Origin: UBA9732 sp052170315
GTDB taxonomy: Bacteria; Spirochaetota; Spirochaetia; Sphaerochaetales; Sphaerochaetaceae
DNA length: 64,000 nt
NCBI GenBank assembly: GCA_052170315.1
Contig: JBQNAT010000005.1
Span: forward strand, 1 to 64,000
Reading direction: 5' to 3'
A program made the position numbers and the translations under genes. The notes under the pieces are model-generated. The model saw only the letters and a list, made by a program, of their open reading frames with translations, was not told where the DNA came from and searched no databases. Numbering within the stretch: the stretch's first letter is position 1; each line of letters opens with the position of its first letter. Of this stretch, positions 51,615-59,995 are shown one piece after another.

Positions 51615-53063
51615 ATGTTCAAAACGTCAGATGGCCGTGTGTTTGACATCTATAAGGATTCGGTTCATGACAACCTCTTCATGGTTGCCTCGGATGACAG
51701 GGACTATTTTGTAGCGGATACGAAGCTTGGCTTCGATGGCGAAATGGTCAGCGCCGACGGAAAAAGCTGGACATTGGCTCCGCTTAATCATCAAAACGCG
51801 GAAAAGATGCGCGCCCTATATCCGTTTACCCGGCCCTCGAAGGTTCTTGACAGGGATAAGACAATGGGAGTAGGCGACAGGCTTGGTATAGCTGCTGACG
51901 GACATATCCGCGTGTTTAAAAAATATACGGAGATTACTCCGATTCTTTCCCAGCAGTCCATAAGGGAGCTTAACCTTACAAACAGAACATTTGCAGATGT
52001 CATAGACAGTGCAAGTTTCGCAGTTTTCAGAAACAACTACACATCAGGCTGGGGCGCTGACGGCGACCATGTCAAAACGGCGGATGAAGTAAGATATGCC
52101 ATTGAAAGCGGCTGTACTATGATAACGCTGGACTGCAGCGAACAGATAGACAACTCCGTAGACGGTCTTTCCGCTAAAGATGTAAATGAAAAATATCTGC
52201 ATAACGGCAGCCTGTATAAAGAGCATGAGGCTCTTTACCTTAACAAAAGCTTTGATGTGGGCGAAGGTGTTAAAATTTTCTTTGACGAAGAGCTTTACAA
52301 ACGGACTGCCCTTATTTACTTCAAAGCAATAGAGCATGCAGTGGACATTTTCTTGAACGTTGTAATGAAGGACGGTAAGCAGCTTGCAGACTTTGAGGTG
52401 TCGATTGATGAGACAATGACTCCAACCCTTCCCGCCCAGCACTTTTTTGTGGCAAATGAGCTTATAAGGCACAAGGTCAGGGTTTCCACCGTTGCTCCAA
52501 GATTCTGCGGAGAGTTCCAGAAGGGTATAGACTATATAGGCGACCTTAAGCAGTTTGCGGAAGAGATGAAAATCCATGCGGCTATTTCAAGGCATTTCGG
52601 CTACAAGATTTCCATTCACAGCGGTTCGGATAAGTTCTCAATTTTCCCTGTAGCGGGAAAGGAAACGAAAGGCCGCTTCCACCTGAAGACAGCCGGAACA
52701 AACTGGCTTGAGGCTATGAAGCTTGTCGCTATTAAGGACCCTGCGCTTTACAGGGAGGTTCACAAGTATGCGCTTACGGCTTTCACCGCCGCGACAGCTT
52801 ACTATCATGTCACCACTCAGCTTTCAAGGATACCCGACATTGATACGCTTTCGGACGCTCAACTTCCGGAGCTTTTCAGCAATAACGATTCAAGGCAGCT
52901 TATACACATTACATACGGTCTTATTCTTAACAAGAAGAACGACGACGGTACATTTGCCTTTAAGGACAGGCTTTACAGCCTTTGGAGAAAATACAGGAAC
53001 GATTACGCGGAGCTTCTGTTCAAACATATTGGACATCATGTTCGCGAAATACTTCAAAAGTAA
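51615..53063 (+). CDS. uxaE: Tagaturonate epimerase (UxaE family)
   Basis: Interconverts tagaturonate and fructuronate, joining the galacturonate and glucuronate routes. From ATG 51615 (MFKTSDGRVFDIY; AAGGAG upstream) 482 residues; thirteen codons of open frame further upstream begin at a TTG. VSIDETMTPTLPAQHFFVAN, VAPRFCGEFQKGIDYIGD and HFGYKISIHSGSDKFSIFP are the family's conserved core, with acidic and His residues for a metal. This family was described in Thermotoga, where I recall gnd beside it, as here. No UxaB is present. Confidence 0.88.
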   Translation: MFKTSDGRVFDIYKDSVHDNLFMVASDDRDYFVADTKLGFDGEMVSADGKSWTLAPLNHQNAEKMRALYPFTRPSKVLDRDKTMGVGDRLGIAADGHIRVFKKYTEITPILSQQSIRELNLTNRTFADVIDSASFAVFRNNYTSGWGADGDHVKTADEVRYAIESGCTMITLDCSEQIDNSVDGLSAKDVNEKYLHNGSLYKEHEALYLNKSFDVGEGVKIFFDEELYKRTALIYFKAIEHAVDIFLNVVMKDGKQLADFEVSIDETMTPTLPAQHFFVANELIRHKVRVSTVAPRFCGEFQKGIDYIGDLKQFAEEMKIHAAISRHFGYKISIHSGSDKFSIFPVAGKETKGRFHLKTAGTNWLEAMKLVAIKDPALYREVHKYALTAFTAATAYYHVTTQLSRIPDIDTLSDAQLPELFSNNDSRQLIHITYGLILNKKNDDGTFAFKDRLYSLWRKYRNDYAELLFKHIGHHVREILQK

Positions 53064-53076
53064 AAAAGGGGGGGGG
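53062..53076 (+). repeat. A6-G9 homopolymer tract in the ribosome binding site of the dehydrogenase gene
   Basis: Six A (53062-53067) then nine G (53068-53076), starting in the uxaE stop codon and ending four bases before the TTG start at 53081. The G-run doubles as the Shine-Dalgarno sequence, so changes in its length would change spacing. Confidence 0.9.
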
Positions 53077-53080
53077 TGCT

Positions 53081-54679
53081 TTGAAGCTTAATATCAGGAG
53101 CGTAGAGAACGCGGATACAAGAAAACAGTGGGCAGCCAAGGGTTATAAGCTGCCGGAGTATGATATTGAGAAAATGAGGGAAAATACGGCAAAGGCCTGT
53201 AAATGGGTGCACTTCGGCGGCGGCAATATTTTCCGCATTTTTCTTGCCGCAAGGATGCAGGGCCTTCTTAACAAAGGACTTGCCGATTCCGGAATTATCG
53301 TAGGAGAAGGTTTTGACGGAGAGGTTATAGAGAAGGGCTATGCCCCCTATGACAATCTTTGCATCAACGTTACGCTTAAAAGCGACGGGACTGTTGATAA
53401 GGAAATCTGCGCTTCCGTAGCGGAAGCAATGGTATGCAGCACCCGGAGAAAAGAAGAATGGAAGCGTTTTGTTGAAATCTTCACAAATCCTGCCCTTCAG
53501 ATGGTCAGCTTTACCATAACCGAAAAAGGCTATGCCACGGCTCCGGGCTATGTTCAGGAAGATATTCTCCGCGGACCTGAAAACTGCACGACTATATGCT
53601 GCATGGTGGTTTCTCTTCTAAACGAGCGTTTCAAGGCCGGTAAGTATCCAATTGCCGTAGTCAGCATGGATAACTGTTCTCAGAACGGTCTGAAGCTCTT
53701 CACCGGAGTTTCTGAAATCGCGCGCAGATGGGTTGAGATGGGTCTTGTCTCTCAGGACTTCTTAAACTGGCTTCGCGATTCGGGCAAGGTAAGTTTCCCA
53801 TGGTCAATGATTGATAAAATCACCCCAAGACCTGATACCATGGTATGCGATGCCCTTAAGGCGGACGGCGTGGAAGATATGGATATCATAGTTACGGACA
53901 AAAAGTCCTACGTTGCCGCTTTTGTAAACGCGGAAGAGTGCGAATACCTTGTTGTAGAGGAGCCTTTCCCCAACGGCAGGCCGGCTCTTGATAAGGCAGG
54001 CGTCTATTTTACGGACAGGGACACTGTTACAAAGGTAGAAAGGATGAAGGTCTGTACCTGTCTTAATCCTCTTCACACGGCAATGAGCATCATGGGCTGT
54101 CTTCTGGGTTACACCAAGATTTCTGACGAAATGAAGGATACCGACATTGTAAAATACATTGAAAGGCTGGGTTATGTTGAAGGCCTTCCTGTTGTTACCG
54201 ACCCCGGAATCCTTTCTCCAAAATCGTTCATTGACGATGTTATCTACAAGAGACTGCCTAACCCGTTCATGCCGGATACACCCCAGAGAATTGCGACTGA
54301 TACAAGTCAGAAGCTTTCAATCCGTTTCGGTGAGACTGTAAAAGCCTATCAGGCAAAAGGCCTTGACCTTTCCAATCTTAAGGTCATCCCCGTTGTCCTT
54401 GCTTCATGGATAAGATACCTGCTTGCCGTAGACGATAACGGAAAGAGCTTCGAGCTCAGCCCGGACCCGCTTGCAGATTCCGCTCATGCCGATATTGCCG
54501 GCATTAAGTTCGGAGATGATATTGCTCCCGGCGCTTTGGATAAAATTCTCAGCAGAGAGGATATCTGGGGCTATAACGTACTGAAATCTCCTCTTAAGGA
54601 CGCGGTAGTTTCCGCTTTCAGGCGCCTTAACAAGGGTCCGGGAGCCATCAGAAAAACTCTGCACAGCGTAACTGAATAA
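53081..54679 (+). CDS. Mannitol dehydrogenase-family oxidoreductase, probable fructuronate reductase
   Basis: 532 residues from TTG 53081 (MKLNIRSVENADTRK); no ATG or good alternative precedes it after the uxaE stop. The VHFGGGNIFRIFLA coenzyme-loop segment, SMDNCSQNG and the KVCTCLNPLHTAMSIMGCLLG segment are typical of the polyol/hexuronate dehydrogenase family (MtlD, UxuB, UxaB), with the catalytic Lys/Asn/His set. Between UxaE and KdgK, its role would be reduction of fructuronate to mannonate (UxuB-like). Mannonate dehydratase, needed next, is absent from the window. Confidence 0.88.
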   Translation: MKLNIRSVENADTRKQWAAKGYKLPEYDIEKMRENTAKACKWVHFGGGNIFRIFLAARMQGLLNKGLADSGIIVGEGFDGEVIEKGYAPYDNLCINVTLKSDGTVDKEICASVAEAMVCSTRRKEEWKRFVEIFTNPALQMVSFTITEKGYATAPGYVQEDILRGPENCTTICCMVVSLLNERFKAGKYPIAVVSMDNCSQNGLKLFTGVSEIARRWVEMGLVSQDFLNWLRDSGKVSFPWSMIDKITPRPDTMVCDALKADGVEDMDIIVTDKKSYVAAFVNAEECEYLVVEEPFPNGRPALDKAGVYFTDRDTVTKVERMKVCTCLNPLHTAMSIMGCLLGYTKISDEMKDTDIVKYIERLGYVEGLPVVTDPGILSPKSFIDDVIYKRLPNPFMPDTPQRIATDTSQKLSIRFGETVKAYQAKGLDLSNLKVIPVVLASWIRYLLAVDDNGKSFELSPDPLADSAHADIAGIKFGDDIAPGALDKILSREDIWGYNVLKSPLKDAVVSAFRRLNKGPGAIRKTLHSVTE

Positions 54680-54720
54680 GTCGTAGGATATTAGTCGTAG
54701 GATATTAGTCGTAGGATATT
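54679..54720. repeat. Three perfect 14-bp tandem repeats
   Basis: AGTCGTAGGATATT occurs three times without spacer (54679, 54693, 54707). The array starts at the last base of the dehydrogenase stop codon and ends just before the ribosome binding site of kdgK. Confidence 0.95.
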
Positions 54721-54739
54721 AGCAGGAAAGGAAATAAAA

Positions 54740-55816
54740 ATGTTGAAACTTAGAGAAAACAGCAAGTATGATTTAGTCTGCCCTACAAGCATGGGCGTGA
54801 GAATAACACCTGTGAACAGACTTCCTGTTCATACAAGTCACCTTTTTGAACTTCAGGCCACAAGCGCCGAAAGCAACGTGCTTAACGTTTCTTCTTCACT
54901 TGGGCTTAAAACAAAGGTGCTTACGTCATTTGTTCAGGACAGCCCGATTGCTTCCTTCATAAAGGCCGAGCTAAGGTTCAGGAACATTGATTACGAAGGG
55001 CCTGAGGTTCCGCAGGGAGGAGCCTGGGGCTACAGGCACCAGTTCAACATCGCGGACAGCGGTTTCGGAAGCAGAGGCCCAAGGGTTTGGAATGACAGAG
55101 CGGGCGAGGTGGGACGTGCCCTTAAGGCTGAAGACTTTGACCTTAAGAGAATATTTGAAACCGAAGGCGTAAGGATACTTCACCTTTCCGGTCTTATTGC
55201 CGCGCTCAGCCATGAAACAACAGTCTTCTGCCTTGATATGGCAAGAGCTGCTAAGAAAAACGGCACCCTCATTTCCTTTGACCTTAACTACAGGGCATCG
55301 TTCTGGAAGGGCAGGGAAGCCGAGCTTGGCGCCGCATTCAGCGAAATAGCATCAATCTCCGACATCCTTATCGGCAATGAAGAGGACTTCCAGCTATGCC
55401 TTGGCATGAAGGGTCCCGAGACCGGCGGGAAAGGCCTTGCAGGCAAGATGGAGCAGTTCAAGACCATGATAGGAGAAGTTAAAAAGTCCTATCCCGATGC
55501 GCAGGTCTATGCAACAACCCTCAGGGAAGCCGTGAGCGCAAACGAGCATAACTGGGGCGCGCTTGTCCGCATAGGCGATAACTGGTATGAAGAGCTTCCA
55601 AGACCTATTCAGGTCATGGACAGAATCGGTGGCGGCGACGGTTTCGTTGGCGGCCTTTTGTATGCAATCCTTTCAGGAAAGAATGAAGAGGATTGGATTC
55701 GTTTCGGATGGGCAACAGGCGTTCTGGCAACGACTGTCCTTACAGATTACAGCACCCCTGCGGATGAAGAGCAGATTTGGTCAGTCTACAAGGGTAACGC
55801 AAGGGTAAAGAGGTGA
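54740..55816 (+). CDS. kdgK: 2-keto-3-deoxygluconate kinase (PfkB family)
   Basis: Phosphorylates KDG to KDPG. 358 residues. The catalytic Asp lies in DRIGGGDGFVGGLLYA, a variant of the DTTGAGD motif, and GTLISFDLNYRASFW is the family segment shared with KDG kinases. The ribosome binding site AGGAAAGGA lies upstream. The gene lies between the dehydrogenase and gnd (two bases to the next start region). Confidence 0.88.
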   Translation: MLKLRENSKYDLVCPTSMGVRITPVNRLPVHTSHLFELQATSAESNVLNVSSSLGLKTKVLTSFVQDSPIASFIKAELRFRNIDYEGPEVPQGGAWGYRHQFNIADSGFGSRGPRVWNDRAGEVGRALKAEDFDLKRIFETEGVRILHLSGLIAALSHETTVFCLDMARAAKKNGTLISFDLNYRASFWKGREAELGAAFSEIASISDILIGNEEDFQLCLGMKGPETGGKGLAGKMEQFKTMIGEVKKSYPDAQVYATTLREAVSANEHNWGALVRIGDNWYEELPRPIQVMDRIGGGDGFVGGLLYAILSGKNEEDWIRFGWATGVLATTVLTDYSTPADEEQIWSVYKGNARVKR

Positions 55817-55818
55817 TT

Positions 55819-57273
55819 ATGGCTAAGAAAGCGGATATAGGTCTTGTAGGCCTCGCCGTCATGGGCGAAAACATTGTTATGAATATGGAGTCCAAGGGCT
55901 TCACCGTCGCCGTCTACAATAGGACGGTCAGCAAGGTGGATGATTTTGTCAACGGAAGAGCCAGGGGAAAGCACATCATTGGCTGCAGAAGCGTGAAAGA
56001 GCTTGCGGACAGTCTTGAAAGGCCAAGAAAGGTAATGCTTCTTGTTAAAGCAGGCCGGCCTGTGGATGACTTCATTGAGCAGCTTCTTCCCGTACTGGAA
56101 CCGGGAGATGTCATTATTGACAGCGGCAACAGCCATTTCCCCGATACTATCAGACGCTGCGCCTATGTCGAGTCCAAGGGACTTCTCTATATCGGTACGG
56201 GAGTTTCTGGCGGAGAAGAAGGAGCTCTTAAGGGCCCATCAATGATGCCGGGCGGCTCAGAGGCTGCGTGGCCTTTGGTAAAGCCTATTTTCCAGTCCAT
56301 ATGCGCAAAGGTTGAAGACGGAAGTCCCTGCTGTGACTGGGTCGGAAGCGATGGTGCCGGCCACTTTGTAAAGATGGTCCATAACGGCATTGAGTACGGC
56401 GACATGCAGCTTATCTGCGAAGCCTATCAGCTTATGAAGGACCTTCTGGGAATGACGCCGGACGAGATGCATGAGGTCTTTTCTCGGTGGAACAAAACGG
56501 AGCTTGACAGCTATCTGATAGAGATTACAAGCGAAATCCTTGCCAAGAAAGACGAAGACGGTCAGCCTCTGGTTGATAAAATACTTGATACTGCAGGTCA
56601 GAAGGGCACAGGAAAGTGGACCGGCATCGCGGCTCTTGACGAAGGCGTGCCTCTTACCCTTATTGGAGAGGCCGTTTTCTCACGCTGTCTTTCCGCAATG
56701 AAGGCAGAGCGCGTTGAAGCCGCAAAGGTCTATAATTTAAACAGGCCTAAGTATACGGGCGATAAAGCCAAGATGATAGAAGATATCAGGAAAGCACTTC
56801 TTGCTTCAAAGATTATTTCCTATGCTCAGGGCTATGTTCTTCTTGAGACTGCCGCAAAGCACTACGGCTGGAAGCTCAACTACGGTGCAATCGCTCTCAT
56901 GTGGAGAGGCGGATGCATCATAAGAAGCGTGTTCCTTGGCAAGATAAAGGAAGCCTACGACAGGAATCCCGCTCTTTCAAACCTTCTTCTTGACCCATAC
57001 TTCAAGTCCGCAATTGAAAACCTTCTTCCTTCATGGAGAAACGTTGTGGCCAACGCGGCATTGTGCGGAGTCCCGACACCTGCCTTTGCAAGCGCGCTCA
57101 GCTACTTTGACGGATATACCACATCACGTCTTCCCGCCAACCTTCTTCAGGCTCAGAGAGACTATTTCGGCGCTCATACCTATGAGAGAGTGGATAAGGA
57201 AAGAGGAAAGTTCTTCCATACCAACTGGACGGGCGAAGGCGGTTCCACAAGCGCTTCCACCTACAATGCCTAA
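55819..57273 (+). CDS. gnd: 6-phosphogluconate dehydrogenase, decarboxylating
   Basis: 484 residues from ATG 55819 (GAGGTG upstream), two bases after kdgK. GLAVMGENIVMNMESKGF binds NADP, and VGSDGAGHFVKMVHNGIEYGDMQ and KGTGKWTG are catalytic. It is the usual long decarboxylating enzyme of the pentose phosphate pathway; placement within a hexuronate operon is noteworthy but also known for Thermotoga by my recollection. Confidence 0.96.
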   Translation: MAKKADIGLVGLAVMGENIVMNMESKGFTVAVYNRTVSKVDDFVNGRARGKHIIGCRSVKELADSLERPRKVMLLVKAGRPVDDFIEQLLPVLEPGDVIIDSGNSHFPDTIRRCAYVESKGLLYIGTGVSGGEEGALKGPSMMPGGSEAAWPLVKPIFQSICAKVEDGSPCCDWVGSDGAGHFVKMVHNGIEYGDMQLICEAYQLMKDLLGMTPDEMHEVFSRWNKTELDSYLIEITSEILAKKDEDGQPLVDKILDTAGQKGTGKWTGIAALDEGVPLTLIGEAVFSRCLSAMKAERVEAAKVYNLNRPKYTGDKAKMIEDIRKALLASKIISYAQGYVLLETAAKHYGWKLNYGAIALMWRGGCIIRSVFLGKIKEAYDRNPALSNLLLDPYFKSAIENLLPSWRNVVANAALCGVPTPAFASALSYFDGYTTSRLPANLLQAQRDYFGAHTYERVDKERGKFFHTNWTGEGGSTSASTYNA

Positions 57274-57283
57274 GGGAGTTTTG

Positions 57284-58525
57284 ATGCTTACAAACGAAGA
57301 AATCAAAAGAATGGTTGAATCTGCCCTTGATGAGCGTAAGCCGCGCAAGGTACTGATGGTTGTTCCCGACTACACCAGGTGCTTTTCAAATGCGGGCCTG
57401 ATTGCCAACATTGCCTATCACTGGTGCATTGAGCACAACGTAGACGTTGAGCTTCTTGAGGCTTTGGGTACTCACGTGGCAATGACGGAAAAGGATATCA
57501 AAGCAATGTACGGCGATATCCCCGTTTCAAAGTTCCATGTCCATGACTGGCGCCATGACGTTGTGAATATTGGCGAAGTACCGGCGTCATTCGTTTCCGA
57601 AGTCTCCGAAGGGCTTTGGAAAAAAGGGGTTGCGGTTGAGATTAACAAAATGGTAATTGACCCTTCCTTTGACCTTGTTCTGTCAATAGGGCAGGTTGTA
57701 CCGCACGAAGTAATAGGTATGGCCAATCAAGCCAAGAACCTGTTTGTGGGAGTTGGCGGAGCCGACATGATAAACCAGAGCCATATCATTGGCGCCGTTT
57801 ACGATATGGAAAGGATGATGGGCCGAGACTATACGCCGGTAAGAAAGATTTTCGACTATGCTCTTGAGCATTTTCTGAGTAAAAAAGCCAATATCCTCTG
57901 GATGCTTACAGTTTGCACCGCACCGGATGACGTTATTCAGACACATGGGCTTTTCATCAGCGAAGACCGCTCTTCCCTTGAACAGGCGGTGAAGCTTTCT
58001 CAGAAAATGAACATTGACTATGTGCCTGCAGGTATTAAAAAGTGCGTTGTCTACCTAAACGAAAAGGAATTCCACAGCACATGGCTTGGAAACAAGGCTG
58101 TGTACAGAACGCGTATGGCAATTGCTGACGGCGGAGAGCTTATTGTTCTTGCCCCCGCGGTTGACAAATTCGGCGAGGATATGACAAACGATGCGCTGAT
58201 TAGAAAATATGGCTACAATGGACGTATTCATACGCTTGAGCTTCTGAATGCCAACAAAGACCTTCAGGAAAACATGGGAGTCGCGGCTCACCTTATCCAC
58301 GGCTCCAGCGACGGACGTTTTTCCATAACCTATGCCGTAAGGGACATTTCACAGAAAGAAATTTCAGATGTGGGCTTCATTGCGGCTTCCTATGATGAGC
58401 TTTCAAAGAAGTACGACCCTGAAAAACTCAAATACGGTTACAACACGGTAGACGGAGAGGAGATTTTCTACATTCCAAATCCTGCTCTGGGGCTTTGGAT
58501 TAACAGGGAAAAGTTCAATTCCTGA
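57284..58525 (+). CDS. LarA-family (DUF2088) protein, nickel-pincer racemase/epimerase-like
   Basis: 413 residues from ATG 57284 (GGGAG upstream), ten bases after gnd; the longer open frame overlaps gnd coding sequence. LarA uses a tethered nickel-pincer nucleotide to move a hydride at an alpha-hydroxy acid. His64 (GTHVAM), His141 (PHEVIG), Lys151 (GMANQAK) and His167 align with the catalytic, cofactor-tethering and nickel-binding residues of LarA; the stretch before the Lys differs (ANQA for SGG). In this operon a hexonate or hexuronate is a more likely substrate than lactate. Cofactor genes larB, larC and larE are not in the window. Confidence 0.85.
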   Translation: MLTNEEIKRMVESALDERKPRKVLMVVPDYTRCFSNAGLIANIAYHWCIEHNVDVELLEALGTHVAMTEKDIKAMYGDIPVSKFHVHDWRHDVVNIGEVPASFVSEVSEGLWKKGVAVEINKMVIDPSFDLVLSIGQVVPHEVIGMANQAKNLFVGVGGADMINQSHIIGAVYDMERMMGRDYTPVRKIFDYALEHFLSKKANILWMLTVCTAPDDVIQTHGLFISEDRSSLEQAVKLSQKMNIDYVPAGIKKCVVYLNEKEFHSTWLGNKAVYRTRMAIADGGELIVLAPAVDKFGEDMTNDALIRKYGYNGRIHTLELLNANKDLQENMGVAAHLIHGSSDGRFSITYAVRDISQKEISDVGFIAASYDELSKKYDPEKLKYGYNTVDGEEIFYIPNPALGLWINREKFNS

Positions 58526-58542
58526 GAGGAATTCCTGAGAGG
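58517..58542. repeat. Two tandem 13-bp units at the larA-like stop codon
   Basis: AATTCCTGAGAGG occurs at 58517-58529 and 58530-58542. The stop TGA of the preceding gene lies in the first unit and is repeated in the second. Confidence 0.9.
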
Positions 58543-58561
58543 AATAAAAGGAGAAGATTTT

Positions 58562-59953
58562 ATGAAGAAATTTATGGATGAAAACTTTCTTCTAAACAGC
58601 AGATGTGCTGAAAGGCTGTTTCATGACTATGCAAAGCAGATGCCGATTTTCGACTATCACTGCCATCTTATACCGCAGGAAATCGCCGAAAACAAAAGAG
58701 AGCCCAGCATTACTTCAGCATGGCTCTACGGCGACCACTACAAATGGAGACAGATGAGAACCAACGGCTATGACGAAAGAGAAGGGGATGATTTTCATAA
58801 GTTCCTCAACTATGCGGATACCATTGCACACGCCATCGGAAACCCGATTTATCACTGGTCACATCTTGAGCTTCAGAGATTCTTTGGCATAAACCTGCCG
58901 CTCAGCCCTAAAACGGCTAAGGAAATTTACGAGGAAGCCAACAGGAAGCTGAAGGAAGATGCCACCCTTGATGCTTACGGCATATTTAAGAAATTCAACG
59001 TTTACGCAGTAGGTACCACAGATGACCCTGCCGATACTCTTGAATTCCACAAGGCTATTCGTGAAGGCAAAAAGACTTCCACAAAAGTTATTCCTTCATT
59101 CAGGCCCGATAAGGCTATGAATATCGAGTCCGACGGCTTTAATGCATACATTGATAAACTGGGGACTGCTGCGGGCGTGAAGATTTCCGGCGCGGCCGAT
59201 GTAATGACGGCTCTTGTCAGGCGTCTTGACTGGTTTGTCGCCAACGGCTGTGTTGCAACCGACCATGCCATCATTGTCCCGCCGTATGCTCCGGCAACGG
59301 ACGCCAAAGTAAATGAAATCTTCCTCAAGGCCCGTTCAGGCAGGCCTGTTACCGCCGATGAGGCCGAGTCCTACAGGACTTTCATTTTAATGTCGCTTGC
59401 CGAGGAGTACTCAAAGAGAAACATCGCGATGCAGCTTCATATGCAGTCTTCCAGGAACAACAATACCCGCGCTTTTAAGGCTCTTGGTGCGGATACCGGT
59501 TATGATGGGGTTGAAGACCGTGAAATTGCCCATAATCTTTCAAGGTTTCTTGATACTCTTGACGGCCGTGATGCTCTTCCAAAGACAATAATCTATTCTT
59601 TAAATCCCAAGGATTATTATCCAATCGGTACGCTAATCGGCTGCTTCCAGAGGGATATTCCCGGAAAGATTCAGATGGGCAGCGCGTGGTGGTTCTGCGA
59701 CCATATTGACGGTATGGAGTATCAGATGAAGGTTTTGGGGAATCTTGGACTTCTTTCCCGCTTTATCGGTATGCTTACGGACAGCCGCTCCTTCCTTTCC
59801 TATCCCAGACATGAATATTTCAGAAGAATCCTCTGCAATATTCTTGGCACATGGATGGAAAACGGTGAGATTCCCGCTGACTTTGACCTTGTCGGCTCAA
59901 TGGTTCAGGACATTTCCTTCAACAATGCTAAAAAGTATTTTGAGGGCAATTAA
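58562..59953 (+). CDS. uxaC: Glucuronate/galacturonate isomerase
   Basis: Isomerises D-glucuronate to fructuronate and D-galacturonate to tagaturonate. 463 residues. FDYHCHLIP (30-38) gives the metal His pair; the family segments REPSITSAWLYGDHYKWRQMR, ALGADTGYDGVEDREIA and MLTDSRSFLSYPRHEYFRR follow. AGGAGA precedes ATG 58562. It is last gene of the operon. Confidence 0.97.
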   Translation: MKKFMDENFLLNSRCAERLFHDYAKQMPIFDYHCHLIPQEIAENKREPSITSAWLYGDHYKWRQMRTNGYDEREGDDFHKFLNYADTIAHAIGNPIYHWSHLELQRFFGINLPLSPKTAKEIYEEANRKLKEDATLDAYGIFKKFNVYAVGTTDDPADTLEFHKAIREGKKTSTKVIPSFRPDKAMNIESDGFNAYIDKLGTAAGVKISGAADVMTALVRRLDWFVANGCVATDHAIIVPPYAPATDAKVNEIFLKARSGRPVTADEAESYRTFILMSLAEEYSKRNIAMQLHMQSSRNNNTRAFKALGADTGYDGVEDREIAHNLSRFLDTLDGRDALPKTIIYSLNPKDYYPIGTLIGCFQRDIPGKIQMGSAWWFCDHIDGMEYQMKVLGNLGLLSRFIGMLTDSRSFLSYPRHEYFRRILCNILGTWMENGEIPADFDLVGSMVQDISFNNAKKYFEGN

Positions 59954-59995
59954 GAATTTCCCTTATACATTTCCGTATTTATTTAAAAGCCCGGC

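Noticed and set aside
54679..54720. 14-bp repeat array as a CRISPR
   Set aside because: Units are too short and have no spacers; it is a plain tandem repeat.
57284..58525. Idea that the LarA-like protein lacks the cofactor lysine
   Set aside because: A first alignment put Asp161 at that place, but aligning from PHEVIG puts Lys151 and His167 correctly, so the key residues seem present.
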